Source: an uncultured Candidatus Pelagibacter sp.
GTDB taxonomy: Bacteria; Pseudomonadota; Alphaproteobacteria; Pelagibacterales; Pelagibacteraceae
Assembly: GCA_905616455.1 (NCBI GenBank)
Contig: CAJQSW010000007.1
Location: forward strand, 1 to 27,860
DNA length: 27,860 bases
Direction of reading: 5' to 3'
A program made the translations under genes and the position numbers. Positions 26,455 to 27,860 of this stretch are shown here, one piece after another. The notes beneath the pieces are model-generated. The model saw only the letters and a list, made by a program, of their open reading frames with translations, did not search any database and was not told where the DNA came from. The first letter of the stretch is position 1. Every line of letters starts with the position of its first letter.

Positions 26455-27459
26455 TTACATTAATCCCACTTCTTTATAATATTTAATTGCACCTGGGTGT
26501 AATGGAGCTGACAAACCAGCAGCTATCATGTCTTCTTTTTTTAAAGAAGCAAAAGCAGGGTGTTGTTTTTTGAAATCATCAAAATTTTCCATCACAGCTT
26601 TAACAACTAGGTATACAAGTTCATCAGAAACACTAGCCGAAGTTACTACAGTAGCTTTAACACCAAAAGTAGTTACATCTTTTTTTTGTCCTGTGTAAGT
26701 GCCAGCAGGTATTACAGCTTTAGCATAATAAGCAGCACCATCAATTAGTCCTTGAACTTCAGGACCTGTTAAGTTGATGGGTAAAGCTTTTGCTCCACAA
26801 GAAGCTGCATTCTCCATAGCTCCATTCGGAAACCCTACCGAGTAACCAAAAGCATCAATCTTACCATCACATAATGCTTTTACTTGTTCAGATGAAGTTA
26901 ATTCAGTAGTTGATTTAAAGAAACTATTATTAACTCCCTTTGCATCCATAAGTACTTCCATAGTTCCTCTTTGACCTGAACCAGCGTTACCAATGTTTAC
27001 AACTTTTCCTTTAAGCCCAGCAAAATCTTTTACTTTTGCTTTTTTTCTTGCCCAAATTTGAAAAGGTTCATTGTGTACTGAGAATACAGCTCTTAAATCA
27101 CTGTACTGTTTGCCTTCCCATTTGCTTGATCCATTTACAGCATGATATTGCCAGTCAGACTGAGCTACACCAAATTGAAATTCACCAGCTGCGATTTGAC
27201 CAATATTATAGTTTGATCCACCAGTTGAAGGTGCTGTACATCTGTAAGCTTTATCTATACCTTTTTTTCTTCCGTGTTCTTTAGCAATTGCTGATTTGTG
27301 TAGCATTTTACAAATTGCATTACCAGTTTGGAAATATACTCCAGTTGGTCCACCTGTTCCTATCGTGAAAAACTCTGCAGATTTTGCAACACCGGTAAAA
27401 GATAAAGATGCAGCAAAGATTAGTAGAGCACTTGATAGAGATGTTATTACTTTTTTCAT
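26455..27459 (-). CDS. TAXI-family TRAP transporter solute receptor
   Basis: This is a periplasmic substrate-binding protein that delivers its ligand to the TRAP permease encoded downstream. Residues 1-28 are a Sec signal peptide: MKK start, hydrophobic ALLIFAASLSF core, and likely cleavage after AKSA. The mature protein begins with FFTIGTGGPTGVYFQTG, the hallmark of the TAXI (TRAP-associated extracytoplasmic immunogenic) group, and contains APSTGGSNYNI and GSGQRGTMEVL. At 334 residues it is a typical length. TAXI receptors are linked to glutamate, 2-oxoglutarate and other organic anions, but the ligand cannot be read here. A strong ribosome-binding site GAGGAG (27470-27465) lies 5 bases before the ATG, one of the best in the window, in keeping with high expression. 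Confidence 0.96.
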   Translation of the reverse strand: MKKVITSLSSALLIFAASLSFTGVAKSAEFFTIGTGGPTGVYFQTGNAICKMLHKSAIAKEHGRKKGIDKAYRCTAPSTGGSNYNIGQIAAGEFQFGVAQSDWQYHAVNGSSKWEGKQYSDLRAVFSVHNEPFQIWARKKAKVKDFAGLKGKVVNIGNAGSGQRGTMEVLMDAKGVNNSFFKSTTELTSSEQVKALCDGKIDAFGYSVGFPNGAMENAASCGAKALPINLTGPEVQGLIDGAAYYAKAVIPAGTYTGQKKDVTTFGVKATVVTSASVSDELVYLVVKAVMENFDDFKKQHPAFASLKKEDMIAAGLSAPLHPGAIKYYKEVGLM

Positions 27460-27530
27460 GTTTTCTCCTCTATATCGTTATTTTTATTATTAAATTAAAC
27501 AGTAATTAAGTGAGTATGTATACCAAGTAA

Positions 27531-27860
27531 TTATGTTGATGTTGACCATTTTTTTAACCTGTCCACACCATCAACAATCTTAGGTGCAAGTTTTAAAATT
27601 AAGTTCTTATCAATTGTTTGTCCATTTTGAGTTTGCTTCATAAACTCTTGACCATCAAAGTCTGTAAAGCTTAGTCTTGCTAACATTTGATTTTTATCAA
27701 AACCAAAATCTGATCCTGGTAATAACGCTACACCTGTCTCCTTTAAAATATTGTCACACATTTCTGATGATGTATTAAATTTTTTATTTAAAAATTCTGG
27801 CATAAGATAAAACCCACCTTGGGGCTTATTAACTAAAACCTTGTTTGATTTTAGGTTTTC
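27531..27860 (-). CDS. PLP-dependent aminotransferase, class I/II, C-terminal part
   Basis: Only the last 109 codons are in the window; the frame continues past 27860 without an in-window start. The segment NKPQGGFYLMPEF, then a region GVALLPGSDFG and LARLSFTDFDG, matches the small C-terminal domain of fold-type I aminotransferases related to aspartate and aromatic aminotransferases. The Arg in ARLSF is the position that usually binds the substrate alpha-carboxylate. The PLP lysine would be upstream, outside the window. An internal Met at 27803 is not the start, because clear family sequence precedes it. It ends 71 bp before the TAXI receptor gene on the same strand. The amino donor cannot be assigned. 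Confidence 0.82.
   Translation of the reverse strand, partial: ENLKSNKVLVNKPQGGFYLMPEFLNKKFNTSSEMCDNILKETGVALLPGSDFGFDKNQMLARLSFTDFDGQEFMKQTQNGQTIDKNLILKLAPKIVDGVDRLKKWSTST

Overview
The window looks like a piece of a streamlined, very AT-rich alphaproteobacterial chromosome, most likely a SAR11 / Pelagibacter-type marine bacterium. I infer this from the strong A/T bias of codons and spacers, the near absence of intergenic DNA, the thrS-infC-rpmI-rplT-pheS-pheT-lepA order, and the TAXI-type TRAP transporter. The assignment comes from reading the proteins, not from a database search. No insertion sequences, phage genes, CRISPR arrays or rRNA genes are visible, and no gene-free stretch exceeds 300 bases.

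Layout. (1) Positions 1-9535, minus strand: one long translation operon led by a GT4 glycosyltransferase, then thrS, infC, rpmI, rplT, pheS, pheT and lepA (lepA runs off the left edge). Junctions are 0-53 bp or ATGA overlaps. (2) 9578-10333, plus strand: an alpha/beta hydrolase, converging with a 30-bp overlap on an NAD-dependent epimerase-like SDR. (3) 10304-17125, minus: gltD-gltB-SDR, the glutamate synthase operon. A 184-bp divergent spacer holding a perfect 7-7-7 dyad separates it from uppP. (4) 17310-18080, plus: uppP, whose stop codon overlaps that of an EamA/DMT transporter. (5) 18077-23282, minus: aceE-aceF-EamA, the pyruvate dehydrogenase E1 and E2 genes plus the transporter. (6) 23431-24055, plus: tRNA-Arg(ACG), a possible 32-aa membrane peptide and a PaaI-like hotdog thioesterase. 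(7) 24056-27860, minus: a 5'-truncated PLP aminotransferase, a TAXI-type TRAP solute receptor, a terminator-like hairpin and a fused TRAP permease.

How the genes fit together: most of the window is housekeeping (translation initiation and tRNA charging, ammonium assimilation via GltBD, pyruvate to acetyl-CoA via AceEF, cell-wall lipid carrier recycling). To this are added a secondary high-affinity organic-anion uptake system and an aminotransferase.

The most unusual feature is that the homodimeric-type pyruvate dehydrogenase E1 (AceE) carries its own N-terminal lipoyl domain, closely resembling the lipoyl domain of the adjacent AceF. Other points of interest are two consecutive in-frame stop/start junctions with zero spacing (glycosyltransferase/thrS and thrS/infC, the latter with a GTG start), mutually exclusive hairpins in the rplT-pheS spacer, the dyad upstream of gltD, and a terminator inside the TRAP operon.
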